A DNA stretch of 17,378 nt from Candidatus Parcubacteria bacterium (GCA_023140595.1 JAGLLI010000059.1:1-17378), one strand, 5' to 3'; numbered from the stretch's first letter, positions 6,845 to 13,828 are shown. Made by a program: numbers and translations. The notes: generated by a model from the letters alone, not told the origin.

Positions 6845-6883
6845 ATTATATAGGGTTATTAATAATAAATCAACTTAATAACC
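6845..6883 (-). promoter_or_regulatory. Promoter with palindromic operator for the small ORF
   Basis: On the minus strand TTGATT (6868-6873) and TATAAT (6845-6850) have a 17-bp spacing and a consensus -10. The inverted repeat GGTTATTA (6854-6861) / TAATAACC (6876-6883) brackets the -35. A second inverted repeat, CCTCTA (6882-6887) / TAGAGG (6897-6902), follows directly. This reads as a regulated promoter in the divergent control region of the Ubl operon. Confidence 0.6.
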
Positions 6884-7024
6884 TCTAATAATATTATAGA
6901 GGAAACTTAAAAAAATTAATTAATCTAATAGTATGGGTGATTAACCAAAAATTAGCAAAAAATTCCGATTTTAATTTTTAAATGGTCCGATTTTTATTTG
7001 TAGATAACAATACATTTTTTTAGC

Positions 7025-7053
7025 TTTACAAAACATTTTTTTTCTGCTATGGT
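7025..7053 (+). promoter_or_regulatory. Extended -10 promoter of the Ubl-conjugation operon
   Basis: TTTACA (7025-7030) and TATGGT (7048-7053) are 17 bp apart, with TGC immediately before the -10. Transcription would start near 7060, leaving a leader of about 60 nt. The about 80 bp on either side hold nothing else that looks like a promoter for this strand. Confidence 0.55.
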
Positions 7054-7062
7054 TAAATGTTT

Positions 7063-7081
7063 CCTGGAAATTTTTTCCAGG
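7063..7081 (+). promoter_or_regulatory. 5' leader hairpin of the Ubl-conjugation operon
   Basis: CCTGGAAA (7063-7070), TTT loop, TTTCCAGG (7074-7081): an 8-bp perfect stem at the very start of the predicted transcript, followed by GTGATTTTT. It could be a 5' stabilising structure or a weak intrinsic attenuator. It does not overlap the ribosome binding site at 7110-7115. Confidence 0.5.
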
Positions 7082-7120
7082 GTGATTTTTAACAACTAAA
7101 TTATTGCATGGAGGTCAAAA

Positions 7121-8542
7121 ATGAACTTTAAGAATTTTTTAGAAGGATATATTGAGGTGGGGTTAATAATTTGCGCTATTATACTGATATTTGGATTATT
7201 AATTGGTCCGGTAACTTTTGGCTCTGATCATAAAGCTCCAATGGATTTTCATAATAATCTATATGAGGCTATTGCCGCTGTTGATGAAAACAAGGCGCAA
7301 GAGACTAAGCTAATGAGAGCCGCAAGTCTCATAAAAAAATCAGCAAAAACAAATGTACATATCAAGGGTTATCGTAAAAGCATTGGCGAAATAGGCGAAA
7401 TAGGCAACGATTTCAGAAAATTTTACTCTTCAAACTATGATGAAATCAAAAAATTTGTAGATGGCGAAGCTGAATATACTGAATTCATAATAAAAGGAGC
7501 GACGTGGAAAACTTTTTGGACGTGGTTTGGTGTATTATATTGGCTTTGTTTTTCAATTGGCATGACTATTAACTGCGGTATTGGCGCGCTTAAGGACAGT
7601 GGCAGTGTTTTCGCGCTACCTTGGGATAAATTATGGTTTTACCCATTTTTTCTTATTATGCTACCGCCATATATCGTGATAATGTTTGTTGAAATTGTAG
7701 TACGGCTTATCATTAAATTTTGGCAGCTAATAGTTTGGATTTTAAATGAAATCGCATTTTTTATAAAAATAATGCAAAAAAAAATATACGAAATGCTTTG
7801 TGGTTTTGCTCTTTCCGACTATACAAAAGACAAGCTTAAAAAACTTAACATGACTGATGAAATTTATTCAGAAAAAAAGAAAAAAGATTTGCAATATGAA
7901 GAAAACAAAAGAAAGGCAAATGTTTGTATCACAAACGCGCAAAATTATCTTGATGAATCAAAGCGGTTGTGGGTTGATTATTTTTCGTCCGAACTGGAAT
8001 TACAGAAGAACCAATTGCAAAAAATAGTAAAAACATACCGCTCTGATCTTTCAAAATTAGGACAAAAAGTAAGCCAAACCCAAAAAAAACTGGCTGACTC
8101 CCAAAAAAAGCTGTCAATTTGTGAAAAAGGCTATGAACAAAAGAAAGGACAAACAGACAGAGATTGCCTTGGAGAATTTGACCGAATTTTATCACTCCCA
8201 AAAGTTATAACAATTAAAATTGAAAATGAAATTCTGAAAGTTTTTACGGACATAATTTATATCAACTATAACATGGGACGATATGAAATCGGCAAATTTT
8301 CTATTGAAGTCAATATGCGTGATAACTCTATATTCATTCGTAATCTTTGCAGTACACACCCCAATAATTATTACCATCCATATGCTGAAAGCGGTAATTT
8401 TTGCTGGGGCAATATGTATAGCGCGATTTTTAACGCATTAAATAGAAAAGAATATAATATTGCTTTAATCCATATCCTAAAGGCAATGCAATCGCCCGCC
8501 GGAGATAATCCAGGAGGGGTAACAAAATGGAGGAGGAGTTAA
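7121..8542 (+). CDS. Membrane-anchored coiled-coil protein with E2-like (UBC/RWD fold) domain
   Basis: The protein has 473 residues. Predicted membrane segments lie at about 11-31, 130-152, 172-192 and 193-216. A long charged helical region, likely coiled coil, spans about 245-345. The C-terminal part (355-466) has the order of an E2 domain: strands ITIKIENEILKVFTDIIY and YEIGKFSIEVNMRDNSIFIRNL, then HPNNYYHPYAESGNFCWG. Here His419-Pro420 precede Cys428 by the E2-like distance. It ends with helices and QSPAGDNPGG, which resembles the SPNPDNP segment of UBC proteins. Cys428 is the candidate thioester residue. The expected role is to take the Ubl from the E1 encoded two genes downstream and pass it to targets near the membrane. 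The start is supported by GGAGGT at 7110-7115. The E2 assignment is from motif order, not alignment. The N-terminal part belongs to no family I recognise. Confidence 0.65.
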   Translation: MNFKNFLEGYIEVGLIICAIILIFGLLIGPVTFGSDHKAPMDFHNNLYEAIAAVDENKAQETKLMRAASLIKKSAKTNVHIKGYRKSIGEIGEIGNDFRKFYSSNYDEIKKFVDGEAEYTEFIIKGATWKTFWTWFGVLYWLCFSIGMTINCGIGALKDSGSVFALPWDKLWFYPFFLIMLPPYIVIMFVEIVVRLIIKFWQLIVWILNEIAFFIKIMQKKIYEMLCGFALSDYTKDKLKKLNMTDEIYSEKKKKDLQYEENKRKANVCITNAQNYLDESKRLWVDYFSSELELQKNQLQKIVKTYRSDLSKLGQKVSQTQKKLADSQKKLSICEKGYEQKKGQTDRDCLGEFDRILSLPKVITIKIENEILKVFTDIIYINYNMGRYEIGKFSIEVNMRDNSIFIRNLCSTHPNNYYHPYAESGNFCWGNMYSAIFNALNRKEYNIALIHILKAMQSPAGDNPGGVTKWRRS

Positions 8543-9229
8543 ATGAGACTTAACACAAAACAAAGAAATAAACATAGCGCCAAGTTACTGGATATTTCGG
8601 AGACAATCAGACCGTTTCCAAAAATTTATATACCGCTTATGATTTTGCAGAAAATACAGTGTTATGTTGATCTTTGCACCCATGAAGTTAATGGCATTGG
8701 TAATGTTGAGTGTCGCGGAAATGATTTTTGGGTTAGTGATGTGATTATTCTTAAGCAAAAAGCCACAGAACGTAATGTAGAAATTGACCCAAAGGCATTG
8801 AATAAATACGTCTACGATTTGGTCGTTCAAGGCAAAGATCCGTCTACATTGAAATTTCAATGGCATTCTCATGTTGATATGCCTACATTTTTTTCCCCCG
8901 AAGATATAGACACTATTGCGGGTTATATGAATGACTTTATGATTAGCTTTGTAATTAACAAAGCGGGAGACTATAGGTGTCGCCTTGATTTATTTAAACC
9001 TTTTCATTTGGCTATAGAAGTGCCTGTGTATGTAGTTGCTCCGCCATTGCAAACAAAATTAATTAGTGAATGTCAGGACGAAATTAAACAGAAAGTCATA
9101 TTTGAATCTACCGTTACGGGTGTTGTTCCTGTTAGCAGGCAAGCATATGAAAGTAATATTGATAATACAGGAGAGACAATTATTAGAATGGAAAATTTCC
9201 CCAAAGAGGACGCGACAGAATTTAAATAA
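8543..9229 (+). CDS. JAB/JAMM-domain metalloprotease (Ubl isopeptidase)
   Basis: The protein has 228 residues. The zinc-binding JAMM signature is complete: His108-Ser109-His110, seven residues, Ser118, two residues, Asp121 (HSHVDMPTFFSPED), with Glu48 in HEVNGIG as the upstream catalytic Glu. Residues 25-150 form the JAB/MPN core. The C-terminal 75 residues are unassigned. JAMM proteases of this kind remove ubiquitin-like proteins from targets or trim their precursors. The ATG follows the TAA of the E2-like gene directly (TAAATG), and its purine-rich ribosome binding site (GGAGGAGGAG, 8529-8538) lies within the end of that gene, so translation is probably coupled. It is part of the four-gene operon 7121-10154. 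Confidence 0.85.
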   Translation: MRLNTKQRNKHSAKLLDISETIRPFPKIYIPLMILQKIQCYVDLCTHEVNGIGNVECRGNDFWVSDVIILKQKATERNVEIDPKALNKYVYDLVVQGKDPSTLKFQWHSHVDMPTFFSPEDIDTIAGYMNDFMISFVINKAGDYRCRLDLFKPFHLAIEVPVYVVAPPLQTKLISECQDEIKQKVIFESTVTGVVPVSRQAYESNIDNTGETIIRMENFPKEDATEFK

Positions 9230-9239
9230 GGAGGGATGC

Positions 9240-9884
9240 ATGGAATACCTAAGACAGCTTGATATATTAGACCCGAATATGATAGTATTCCCAGTAAGCC
9301 TTATAGGCTGCGGTGGTATTGGCAGTCCGACGGCCATGGTATTGGCAAAAATGGGTTGTGAAAACTTAACCATAATTGATGGAGATTTGGTAGAGGCTCA
9401 TAATCTGCCAAGCCAAGTTTTTAAAAAAACCAGTATTGACAAGAAAAAAGTTGAGGCCTGCAAAGAAGTAGTGCTTGAATTTACTGACTGTATTGTTAAC
9501 ACTGTACCTGAGTTTTTTAACAAACAGCCGCTTTCCGGTGTGGTGATTTCAGGCGTTGACACCATGGAAGCCAGGCAGAAAATCTGGTCCCATGTCCGTT
9601 ATAATGTTGAAGTCCCGCTTTATATTGACGGGAGAATAGGAGGAGAAATAGTCCAAATTTACACTATAAGGCCATCCCAACTGGAAGATGTTGAATTCTA
9701 TAAAAAGTGGCTTTTTCCCGATGAAGAGGTGGCTGAATTACCCTGCACGGCCAAAGCTATTGTATATATAGGCTTTACGATTGGAGCTTTAATAGCTTCT
9801 CAGCTCAAAAAATGGCTTAAGAACGAGCCTTATTACAAAAGAATTAGCTTTGACTTAAAAACCATGACTATCGTAATGCAATAA
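9240..9884 (+). CDS. ThiF/E1-like adenylating enzyme for the Ubl
   Basis: The protein has 214 residues when started at 9240, after GGAGG (9230-9234). The frame is open further upstream, but that would overlap the JAB gene by 58 codons. The nucleotide-binding loop is GCGGIGS (23-29), followed by acidic IIDGDLVEAHNLPSQ (45-59) with Asp47, Asp49, Asn55 and Gln59, then GVDTMEAR (105-112). These are the usual ThiF/MoeB/E1 positions. Cys169 in ELPCTAKA is placed like the catalytic Cys of E1 enzymes. The Cys-pair zinc site common in MoeB/ThiF is not seen. The family activates the C-terminal Gly of a beta-grasp protein as an acyl-adenylate and can form a thioester. It is smaller than typical MoeB or Cap2 proteins and has no fused E2 or rhodanese domain, which fits the separate E2-like gene in the operon. 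Confidence 0.85.
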   Translation: MEYLRQLDILDPNMIVFPVSLIGCGGIGSPTAMVLAKMGCENLTIIDGDLVEAHNLPSQVFKKTSIDKKKVEACKEVVLEFTDCIVNTVPEFFNKQPLSGVVISGVDTMEARQKIWSHVRYNVEVPLYIDGRIGGEIVQIYTIRPSQLEDVEFYKKWLFPDEEVAELPCTAKAIVYIGFTIGALIASQLKKWLKNEPYYKRISFDLKTMTIVMQ

Positions 9885-9935
9885 CCAGTTAATTTTTATT
9901 AATTTTTTAGTTAAAAACAGAAAAGGAGAAAAATC

Positions 9936-10154
9936 ATGGCAGTAAAAGTAGCAACTCAAGGCGGAGAAGTCAAAGATGTAAAGTTTGAAGACAGAATGCG
10001 GCTCAGAGATGCCCTTGACGCCGCAAACATTAAACCCGACACAGGTGCCACCATAACTGTGAATGGTGAAGATGTTAAAGGTATGTTCAAAATGCGTTCC
10101 GGACTTAACGACGGTGATACAATAGTTATCACCCCGAAAGTTGGCAACGGTTAA
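9936..10154 (+). CDS. Ubiquitin-like beta-grasp protein (MoaD/ThiS-like, C-term GNG)
   Basis: The protein has 72 residues with the beta-grasp layout: two strands (3-17, VKVATQGGEVKDVKF), a helix (MRLRDALDAANI), then strands ITVNGEDV and the LNDGDTIVITPKV element typical of MoaD, ThiS and small bacterial Ubl proteins. It ends Val69-Gly70-Asn71-Gly72, so a Gly carboxylate is exposed without processing, though the usual Gly-Gly is Gly-Asn-Gly. It follows the E1-like gene by 51 bp with AGGAG upstream of the ATG, and is the last gene before a strong terminator. It is the presumed modifier conjugated by the E1/E2-like pair and removed by the JAB protease. A sulfur-carrier role as in MoaD or ThiS is the alternative, but the E2-like partner argues for conjugation. 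Confidence 0.75.
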   Translation: MAVKVATQGGEVKDVKFEDRMRLRDALDAANIKPDTGATITVNGEDVKGMFKMRSGLNDGDTIVITPKVGNG

Positions 10155-10179
10155 TTGCCATTAGTTCCTTTTAATAATA

Positions 10180-10215
10180 AGAGCCTGCAGGTTAAACAAC
10201 TTGCAGGCTCTTTTT
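10180..10215 (+). terminator. Strong terminator of the Ubl-conjugation operon
   Basis: A 14-bp stem with one G-U pair (arms 10180-10193 and 10198-10211, core GAGCCTGCA), an AAAC loop and a run of five T lie 25 bp after the Ubl stop codon. It marks the right edge of the operon. Confidence 0.9.
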
Positions 10216-10319
10216 CGTTTTTTATGGAGACTGTATAATCAGTGTCATTTTCTCGCGTTAAAGAGACTATACGAAAAAAATTCTTATGATTTTTCTCACC
10301 TAGTAAAGATGCGAAATTT

Positions 10320-11489
10320 CTAAACAAGCTGCGCTTTAGTTATTGATTTTTGAATTAACTTTGACATTGCTCCAAGGCTAATTAGCATGAAAATGAAACA
10401 GATTAACCAACCGACAAAAGGAACGAGCCAAATAATTTTTAAAACAATCACGCCAACCACTACTTCCTGCCAACGTATTGAGTAAGTATTTTTTTTCTTA
10501 GTAACCTTAATCAGCCAGCTTCCAAAAATTATATTCGCGATAACAGAAGATAGCATTACAAGCAAAACATACGCCACGGAAAGCAGTCCGGTAAGATAAA
10601 CGCCAATCAGGGTAACGGCTAAAATAATTCCTACAACAGGAGTTAAAATAAGAACAGCAAACCCCAGGCCTAAACTACCCCATACATTGTCCATGCCCTC
10701 TGTCGCTGCCGTTTTTATAATATTTTTGAAAAAGTAAATCAACACAAGACCGGTTGCCATGGAAATTAAAATTTTCAAGAAAAACAAAACTGACAAGATT
10801 TCAAAAATCGCTCCGGTTGCGTACGGCTTGCTAACGCCCTTAATTGGTTTTTGGCTAAAATCAATCGCGCCCGCGATTTTCGCGTTTTCATGAATTTCAG
10901 CCTCTTCCGGAGAAGTATATTTTAAATCTTTTTCAATTTCCGCTGATTCTCCTATCCTTATTTTCTCAGCTTTTATTTTAACAAAGCCTCCTACTTTGTT
11001 ATTAATAGTTACCTCGCCGCCTCCGATAAGAACGTTTCCCGCAACCGGACATTGTATATCAACTGTTCCTCCTCCAATGATAAGATCGCCTTTAACAGAC
11101 GCGGATTTTGATATTAATATATTTCCGCCAGCCAGAAATAAATCTTCCGCTATATTTCCTTCAATAACGATACTGCCTCCAGCAGCGTGAACATTTCCCC
11201 CAACATTATTTTTGATTACAACGGTTCCGCCGGCCGCGCAAACATTATCCTCAACACTGCCGCCGACCGTAACTATATTTCCTGCGGCATATAAATCTTT
11301 TTGCACTTCGCCGTCAATTGAAATAATATTCCCGGCCGCGTATAAATTCTTTACTGCCTCTCCCGAACTAACAGTAATATTTCCGCCCTCCTTGGCAAAT
11401 TTAAATTCAGCAGCCAAAACAGCGGAAAAACTAAAACAAAACAACACTATTAATCCTAATGATATAAAAACAACTTTTTTGAGTTTCAT
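10320..11489 (-). CDS. Exported bactofilin-like beta-helix protein with membrane domain
   Basis: The protein has 389 residues. A signal peptide occupies about 1-26. Residues 35-205 consist of short Gly-rich repeats of the pattern (N/D)LYAAGN-I-I-GEV-K, VHAAGGSIVIEGNI, LIIGGGTVDIQ, LIGGGEVTINNKV, predicted to stack as a right-handed beta-helix like that of bactofilin/polymer-forming proteins. Four or so membrane helices follow at about 227-253, 268-296, 298-325 and 342-373. The beta-helix would be outside the cell with the membrane domain as anchor, unlike classical cytoplasmic bactofilins. The likely role is in envelope structure or polymer scaffolding. The start is set by the signal peptide; upstream is AT-rich without an SD. 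No clear terminator follows, only the opposite face of the 10180-10215 hairpin. Confidence 0.75.
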   Translation of the reverse strand: MKLKKVVFISLGLIVLFCFSFSAVLAAEFKFAKEGGNITVSSGEAVKNLYAAGNIISIDGEVQKDLYAAGNIVTVGGSVEDNVCAAGGTVVIKNNVGGNVHAAGGSIVIEGNIAEDLFLAGGNILISKSASVKGDLIIGGGTVDIQCPVAGNVLIGGGEVTINNKVGGFVKIKAEKIRIGESAEIEKDLKYTSPEEAEIHENAKIAGAIDFSQKPIKGVSKPYATGAIFEILSVLFFLKILISMATGLVLIYFFKNIIKTAATEGMDNVWGSLGLGFAVLILTPVVGIILAVTLIGVYLTGLLSVAYVLLVMLSSVIANIIFGSWLIKVTKKKNTYSIRWQEVVVGVIVLKIIWLVPFVGWLICFIFMLISLGAMSKLIQKSITKAQLV

Positions 11490-11672
11490 ATAATAATATT
11501 ATAAATAAATTATATTTATATTATAATATTATTTAATTATTGTTGTGTTAAAAAGTTGTTAATATTATATTAATTTATATTTTTATTTGTGTATTTTTTT
11601 TATTCGAGGGTTTAACAACAAAAAAAACGACTATTTTTGTTAAATTAGCTGTTTTTTTAATTTCTATGTTCT

Positions 11673-11942
11673 TTACTTAAATAATTTAGAGTGGCTTCCT
11701 GTTCTTTCAAATACGATATAATCTTTACTTCTCTTAAATATCAATAACCAATCAGGATTTATATGGCACTCATATCTATCCTTATAATTGCCGATCAATT
11801 TATGCAGTTTATACTTTGGATCTAATTTCTTCTCATTAACCAGCTTTTCCATTACGGCCATAATCCTCTCCATATCCCTGCTTTCTTTTTTGCAGTTCTT
11901 GATATCTTTTTTAAATTGTTTATGAAAATATACTTCAAGCAT
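11673..11942 (-). CDS. YafQ/RelE-family toxin (mRNA interferase)
   Basis: The protein has 89 residues and a RelE fold of the YafQ branch. It carries the signature HKLIGNYKDRYECHINPDWLLIF...RTGSHSKLF. His47, His60, Asp64, Arg80 and His84 line up with the catalytic set of E. coli YafQ (His50, His63, Asp67, His87), shifted by three. Toxins of this group cleave mRNA in the ribosomal A site. The gene overlaps its antitoxin by one base (TAATG), a typical translationally coupled arrangement. All catalytic positions are present, so the toxin is probably active and neutralised by the upstream protein. Confidence 0.88.
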   Translation of the reverse strand: MLEVYFHKQFKKDIKNCKKESRDMERIMAVMEKLVNEKKLDPKYKLHKLIGNYKDRYECHINPDWLLIFKRSKDYIVFERTGSHSKLFK

Positions 11943-12202
11943 TATATTTCGAGATTAGCAAACAGCTCTTTAGAGTTTTTGGACTTAAGCAAATTCTTTT
12001 TTTTGTCTGTTTCATCAAATACCTTCTTGGTTGTCTTATTTGGAATTTTTACGCTAAAAGGCAGGCCATTATGAAGCTTGATTTGCTTATAAAAAAGAGT
12101 AATGGCTTCGGTTGTTGTAAGCCCAAGATTATTAAAAACCCTGCCAACATCAATTTTAAGTTTTTCCTCTACTCGGGCTCTAATCATAGCTGATTTATTC
12201 AT
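11942..12202 (-). CDS. RelB/DinJ-family antitoxin
   Basis: The protein has 86 residues. The N-terminal part (MIRARVEEKLKIDVGRVFNNLGLTTTEAITLFYKQIKLHNGLPF) matches the ribbon-helix-helix DNA-binding domain of RelB/DinJ, including the conserved GLTTTEAI turn and the GLPF motif after it. The remaining basic tail (50-86) would wrap around the toxin. It is the first gene of the minus-strand pair, with a palindromic operator in its promoter, as expected for autoregulation by the toxin-antitoxin complex. No SD is seen. The initiating Met could be residue 1 or residue 6, and residue 1 is chosen because it lies closer to the predicted transcript start. Confidence 0.85.
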   Translation of the reverse strand: MNKSAMIRARVEEKLKIDVGRVFNNLGLTTTEAITLFYKQIKLHNGLPFSVKIPNKTTKKVFDETDKKKNLLKSKNSKELFANLEI

Positions 12203-12231
12203 ATGTTTGAATGCTTAATAATTATACATCT

Positions 12232-12260
12232 ATTGTATCTCATTTGAGATACATTGTCAA
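12232..12260 (-). promoter_or_regulatory. RelB-type toxin-antitoxin promoter with palindromic operator
   Basis: On the minus strand TTGACA (12255-12260) is 17 bp from TACAAT (12232-12237). The spacer and -10 are covered by a perfect 9-bp inverted repeat, TGTATCTCA (12234-12242) and TGAGATACA (12245-12253), with a 2-bp centre. Binding by the ribbon-helix-helix antitoxin there would block RNA polymerase. Confidence 0.8.
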
Positions 12261-12379
12261 TACCCTAATTTGTATCAATTATTTTTACAATTAAAAAATA
12301 TAGTAATAATTATTTACAGTTTTTCAATGTAAAACTTTTTAGAAAAAATTTATATTTATTTTAGATTAGCGAAATTTTA

Positions 12380-12407
12380 TTGACTTAATTTACCAGAGTG
12401 TTAAAAT
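12380..12407 (+). promoter_or_regulatory. Promoter of the ParB-like / methyltransferase pair
   Basis: TTGACT (12380-12385) and TAAAAT (12402-12407) with a 16-bp spacer; a leader of about 25 nt follows, with no SD before the ATG at 12440. Confidence 0.55.
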
Positions 12408-12439
12408 AAGATTAATGAGTAACATAAATATTAAATAAA

Positions 12440-13825
12440 ATGGAAATTACACATAAAAATCTAAACGACTTAGTGCTTGATATAAATAATCCTAGATTTG
12501 CTGAATTATATACTGGAAGCGAAAAAGAAGAAGATTTGATTGAATATTTACTATTTACTGAATCAGGTGAAGAAATTGCTAAAAGCATAACAACAGTAAA
12601 AGAATTTTATGCTGATAGACCTTTATGGGTATTAAAGCAAGGTAATAAATACTTAGTAAAGGACGGGAATAGAAGATGCGCCGCTGTAAAATCCTTACAG
12701 ACACCCGTTAAATATGGATTAAATTTATCAAAGCTAAATTTCGAAAAGTTACCAGTATTAATTTACAAAAATAAGCAAGATTTAGAAAAAAGAATCATTC
12801 AAGAACATACCGCTAATCTTTTTAAGGAATGGGATAGAATCGCCAAAGCTCTTGAAGTGTATAAATTGTATTCATCTGGAAATTCAATTGAATCGATGAA
12901 AGAAATTGATTCAAATCCAAGCGAATTAGTAAAATTGGCAAGTTTTTATTATGAAGCAGTAAAAATAAAAGGTGATGACTTAAAAAAGCTTTTAAGAAGA
13001 GGGCGAGGAAAGACTGGAGGTAAAACAATTATTTTTGAAAGGCTTTTCAAGGAAAGAGAAAAATGTGGTTATAAGTTTAAGAAAAAACCTTCTTATAAAA
13101 TTAAAGTGCACGATAAGGATAAATTTTCAAAATATGTTTCTGCTCTTGTAGAATATTTAATAAATAATCCAAATACAACTCATAAAGATATTGACGATGT
13201 AAATTTTAAACTATCGGATTTAAAAGATTTTGGTTTTGATGTTTATAAAAAAAATCTAAAGTCTTCAACAAAAACAAATATTGAAAATACCAGTCAAGGC
13301 ACCACCAGTCAGACAAATATTAACACGCCAACCCTAAAAAGAAAATCTACAAAAGTTAAACCTCATTTTGAAAGAAAACAAATTCCTCGTCCTCTAACAA
13401 AATTAATGAATGAATGCTATAATTTAAATGAAATAAATTTTTCCAATGCCAAAACGGCTTTAACAAGAGTATCTTTTGAATGTGCCTTGAAATTTGTCGT
13501 TGAAAATACTGTATATAATTCAAAAAAAATATCTGAATATGATTTTTTTAAAAAAGCGTTCTGCGATAAGCAAGGAAACAAAAAGAAGTATACAGACTTT
13601 GATATATTAAAAACAAAATTTACAGAATTGATAAGCAATACTGGAAAAAGAAAAGCCTTTAGTGATTTTGATTTAGAAAATCCTCACCAAATAATACATA
13701 ATTATAATGTAGGCGCGGTTCCTGCAACAGCTCAATCTTTGTGTGATAATTTAATTCCATTATTAGAATTTTTACTGCAAGAAGAAAACGATTTATTAAA
13801 ATCACTTGACTTAAATAAATTATAA
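12440..13825 (+). CDS. ParB/Srx-fold N-terminal domain protein, paired with adenine methylase
   Basis: The protein has 461 residues. Residues 1-115 match the ParB/sulfiredoxin-type domain: LVLDINNPRF at the start, then RPLWVLKQGNKYLVKDGNRRCAAVKSL, where DGNRR (75-79) is the counterpart of the G-E-R-R nucleotide-binding motif. Residues 115-265 are helical and basic. A Ser/Thr/Asn-rich linker (275-310) leads to a C-terminal helical domain (315-461) with SFECALKFVVENTV and NPHQIIHNYNVGAVPATAQSL, a pattern that recalls HEPN-like or Abi-type helical bundles but is not decisive. Members of the ParB superfamily act as CTP-dependent DNA clamps or as nucleases. A chromosome-partition role is unlikely, as no ParA is nearby and the partner is a DNA methylase. 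It probably works in DNA modification or defence. Confidence 0.65.
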   Translation: MEITHKNLNDLVLDINNPRFAELYTGSEKEEDLIEYLLFTESGEEIAKSITTVKEFYADRPLWVLKQGNKYLVKDGNRRCAAVKSLQTPVKYGLNLSKLNFEKLPVLIYKNKQDLEKRIIQEHTANLFKEWDRIAKALEVYKLYSSGNSIESMKEIDSNPSELVKLASFYYEAVKIKGDDLKKLLRRGRGKTGGKTIIFERLFKEREKCGYKFKKKPSYKIKVHDKDKFSKYVSALVEYLINNPNTTHKDIDDVNFKLSDLKDFGFDVYKKNLKSSTKTNIENTSQGTTSQTNINTPTLKRKSTKVKPHFERKQIPRPLTKLMNECYNLNEINFSNAKTALTRVSFECALKFVVENTVYNSKKISEYDFFKKAFCDKQGNKKKYTDFDILKTKFTELISNTGKRKAFSDFDLENPHQIIHNYNVGAVPATAQSLCDNLIPLLEFLLQEENDLLKSLDLNKL

Positions 13826-13828
13826 ACT

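Noticed and set aside
9066..9239. Upstream extension of the E1-like reading frame by 58 codons
   Set aside because: It would overlap the JAB gene throughout, has no ribosome binding site, and the GGAGG before 9240 plus the start of recognisable ThiF sequence fix the later ATG.
10996..11493. Plus-strand frames opposite the bactofilin-like gene
   Set aside because: Their Pro/Ile-rich low-complexity translations are the mirror of the Gly-rich repeats on the coding strand.
11617..11641. Terminator of the YafQ-type gene (AACAAAAA/TTTTTGTT)
   Set aside because: The stem is A-T only and the arrangement is expected by chance in this composition, so it was not listed as a feature.
12415..12438. Seven-codon upstream frame before the ParB-like gene
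   Set aside because: It starts at the predicted transcript start but is very short, without codon features that suggest a leader peptide.
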